NCBI GenBank assembly: GCA_900762945.1
Contig: CAAFIN010000022.1
Coordinates: 1-7,537, forward strand
Direction: 5' to 3'
Origin: Clostridia bacterium
Lineage (GTDB): Bacteria; Bacillota; Clostridia; Christensenellales; Pumilibacteraceae
Length of the DNA stretch: 7,537 nt
A program made the position numbers and the translations under genes. The notes beneath the pieces are model-generated. The model did not search any database and was not told the DNA's origin. It saw only the letters and a program-made list of their open reading frames with translations. Shown here in pieces: positions 6,662-7,537 of this stretch. Numbering within the stretch: position 1 is the first letter of the stretch; every line of letters starts with the position of its first letter.

Positions 6662-7528
6662 ATGAAGTGTTACGCGTGCCCGAGAAAATGCGGCGCGGAT
6701 CGCGAGAAAACCGTAGGGTTTTGCGGCGGCGGAAGCGGGCTGAAAATTTCCAAAATCATGATACATCGCGCGGAAGAACCCGTTATCAGCGGCAGGAACG
6801 GCAGCGGCGCGGTGTTTTTCGCGGGTTGCGCGCTACGTTGCGTGTTCTGTCAAAACGCGGACATCAGCGTGGGCGGCAAGGGTGATATTTTCTCGCCCGA
6901 AGAACTGTACGAAGCGGTTTTGCGGCTCGCGGACGAGGGAGTGGACAATATCGACTTTATCACGGCGGGGCATTATCTTCCGCAACTTCTGCCCGTACTG
7001 GAACGGCTGAAAAAGCGCGTGAGCGTGCCGTTTATCTACAACAGCGGCGGGTACGAAAGCGTGGCGGCAATACGCGCGCTCGACGGGCTTATCGACGTTT
7101 ACCTACCGGACTTTAAGTACGCGTCGAACGAGCTTGCGGCGAAGTTTTCGGGCGCTCCCGATTATCCCGAAATCGCGACCGCGGCGATTGGAGAAATGTG
7201 TCGGCAAAGAGGCGAATACCGCGAAGAAAACGGGCTGGTGAAAAGCGGCGTGATTATCCGTCACCTCGTGCTTCCCGGTCACCGCGACGACAGTAAAGCG
7301 GTTATGCGCGTTATCGCGAGCAAGTTTCCCTCCGCAAAAGTCAGCGTGATGCGCCAGTATACGCCCGCGTTCAACCGCTCGGAGTACCCCGAACTCAACC
7401 GCAAAGTCACTTCGTTCGAGTACGACGACGCGGTGCGCGAAACCGTTCGGCTTGGACTTGACGGGTTTATTCAGGAAAAAGGCTGCGAAACCGCGGAATT
7501 TACGCCGGATTTCGATAAAATTTACTGA
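6662..7528 (+). CDS. Radical SAM protein of the PflX (COG1313) type, related to pyruvate formate-lyase activating enzymes
   Basis: A 288-residue cytoplasmic radical SAM enzyme. The SAM-binding [4Fe-4S] motif CxxxCxxC is at Cys56, Cys60 and Cys63 (GCALRCVFCQN), the spacing used by glycyl-radical-activating enzymes. The N-terminus has further cysteines, Cys3, Cys6, Cys10 and Cys21 (CYACPRKCG...GFC), a hallmark of the PflX branch that may bind a second metal cluster. Other family-like blocks are NIDFITAGHYLPQLLP, YLPDFKYAS, IIRHLVLPGH and SVMRQYTPAF. The length is normal for the family and the gene is complete, with its stop nine bases from the window end. It has its own promoter and lies behind a terminator, so it is not part of the glycan operon. 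No glycyl radical enzyme is next to it in the window, so the true substrate is unknown. Codon use is more mixed than in the upstream genes (TTT for 9 of 15 Phe by hand count). The family call is firm; the reaction beyond reductive SAM cleavage is not known to me. Confidence 0.9.
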   Translation: MKCYACPRKCGADREKTVGFCGGGSGLKISKIMIHRAEEPVISGRNGSGAVFFAGCALRCVFCQNADISVGGKGDIFSPEELYEAVLRLADEGVDNIDFITAGHYLPQLLPVLERLKKRVSVPFIYNSGGYESVAAIRALDGLIDVYLPDFKYASNELAAKFSGAPDYPEIATAAIGEMCRQRGEYREENGLVKSGVIIRHLVLPGHRDDSKAVMRVIASKFPSAKVSVMRQYTPAFNRSEYPELNRKVTSFEYDDAVRETVRLGLDGFIQEKGCETAEFTPDFDKIY

Positions 7529-7537
7529 TTTTCGTCA

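Overview
The window looks like part of a bacterial chromosome from a Gram-positive (Bacillota/Clostridia-like) anaerobe, possibly from the gut. The evidence is two N-terminal lipoprotein signal sequences of Gram-positive style, strong AGGAGG-type ribosome binding sites, a perfect sigma-A promoter (TTGACA-N17-TATAAT), a carbohydrate-foraging gene pair, and an oxygen-sensitive PflX-type radical SAM gene. No marker gene is present, so this placement is inference. The DNA is fairly GC-rich, and the first two genes strongly prefer C-ending codons.

Layout, all on the + strand. (1) 1-2224: the 5'-truncated end of a glycoside hydrolase family 43-like lipoprotein, a five-bladed propeller followed by a discoidin-like carbohydrate-binding domain. 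(2) 2229-6437: a 1402-residue lipoprotein with no recognisable catalytic domain. It starts with a CBM9-like domain and continues with a three-domain module (concanavalin-like, InlB/bacterial-repeat-like, carboxypeptidase-regulatory-like) present three times in the same order. Its start lies four bases after the GH43 stop, and its ribosome binding site is inside the end of the GH43 gene, so the two genes are co-transcribed and probably translationally coupled. (3) 6438-6661: an intergenic segment with a symmetric rho-independent terminator, an AT-rich inverted repeat and a consensus promoter. (4) 6662-7528: a 288-residue radical SAM protein of the PflX (COG1313) type, transcribed separately.

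How they may work together: the GH43 enzyme and the large lipoprotein would both be lipid-anchored on the outer face of the membrane. One would trim arabino-, xylo- or galacto-configured side chains, while the other would hold the polysaccharide through many binding modules. This would be a Gram-positive functional analogue of a surface glycan-binding protein paired with its hydrolase. The radical SAM gene has its own promoter and terminator-insulated start, and is probably unrelated to glycan use.

The most unusual item is the triplicated module protein. No CRISPR array, transposon, tRNA or rRNA gene is visible.
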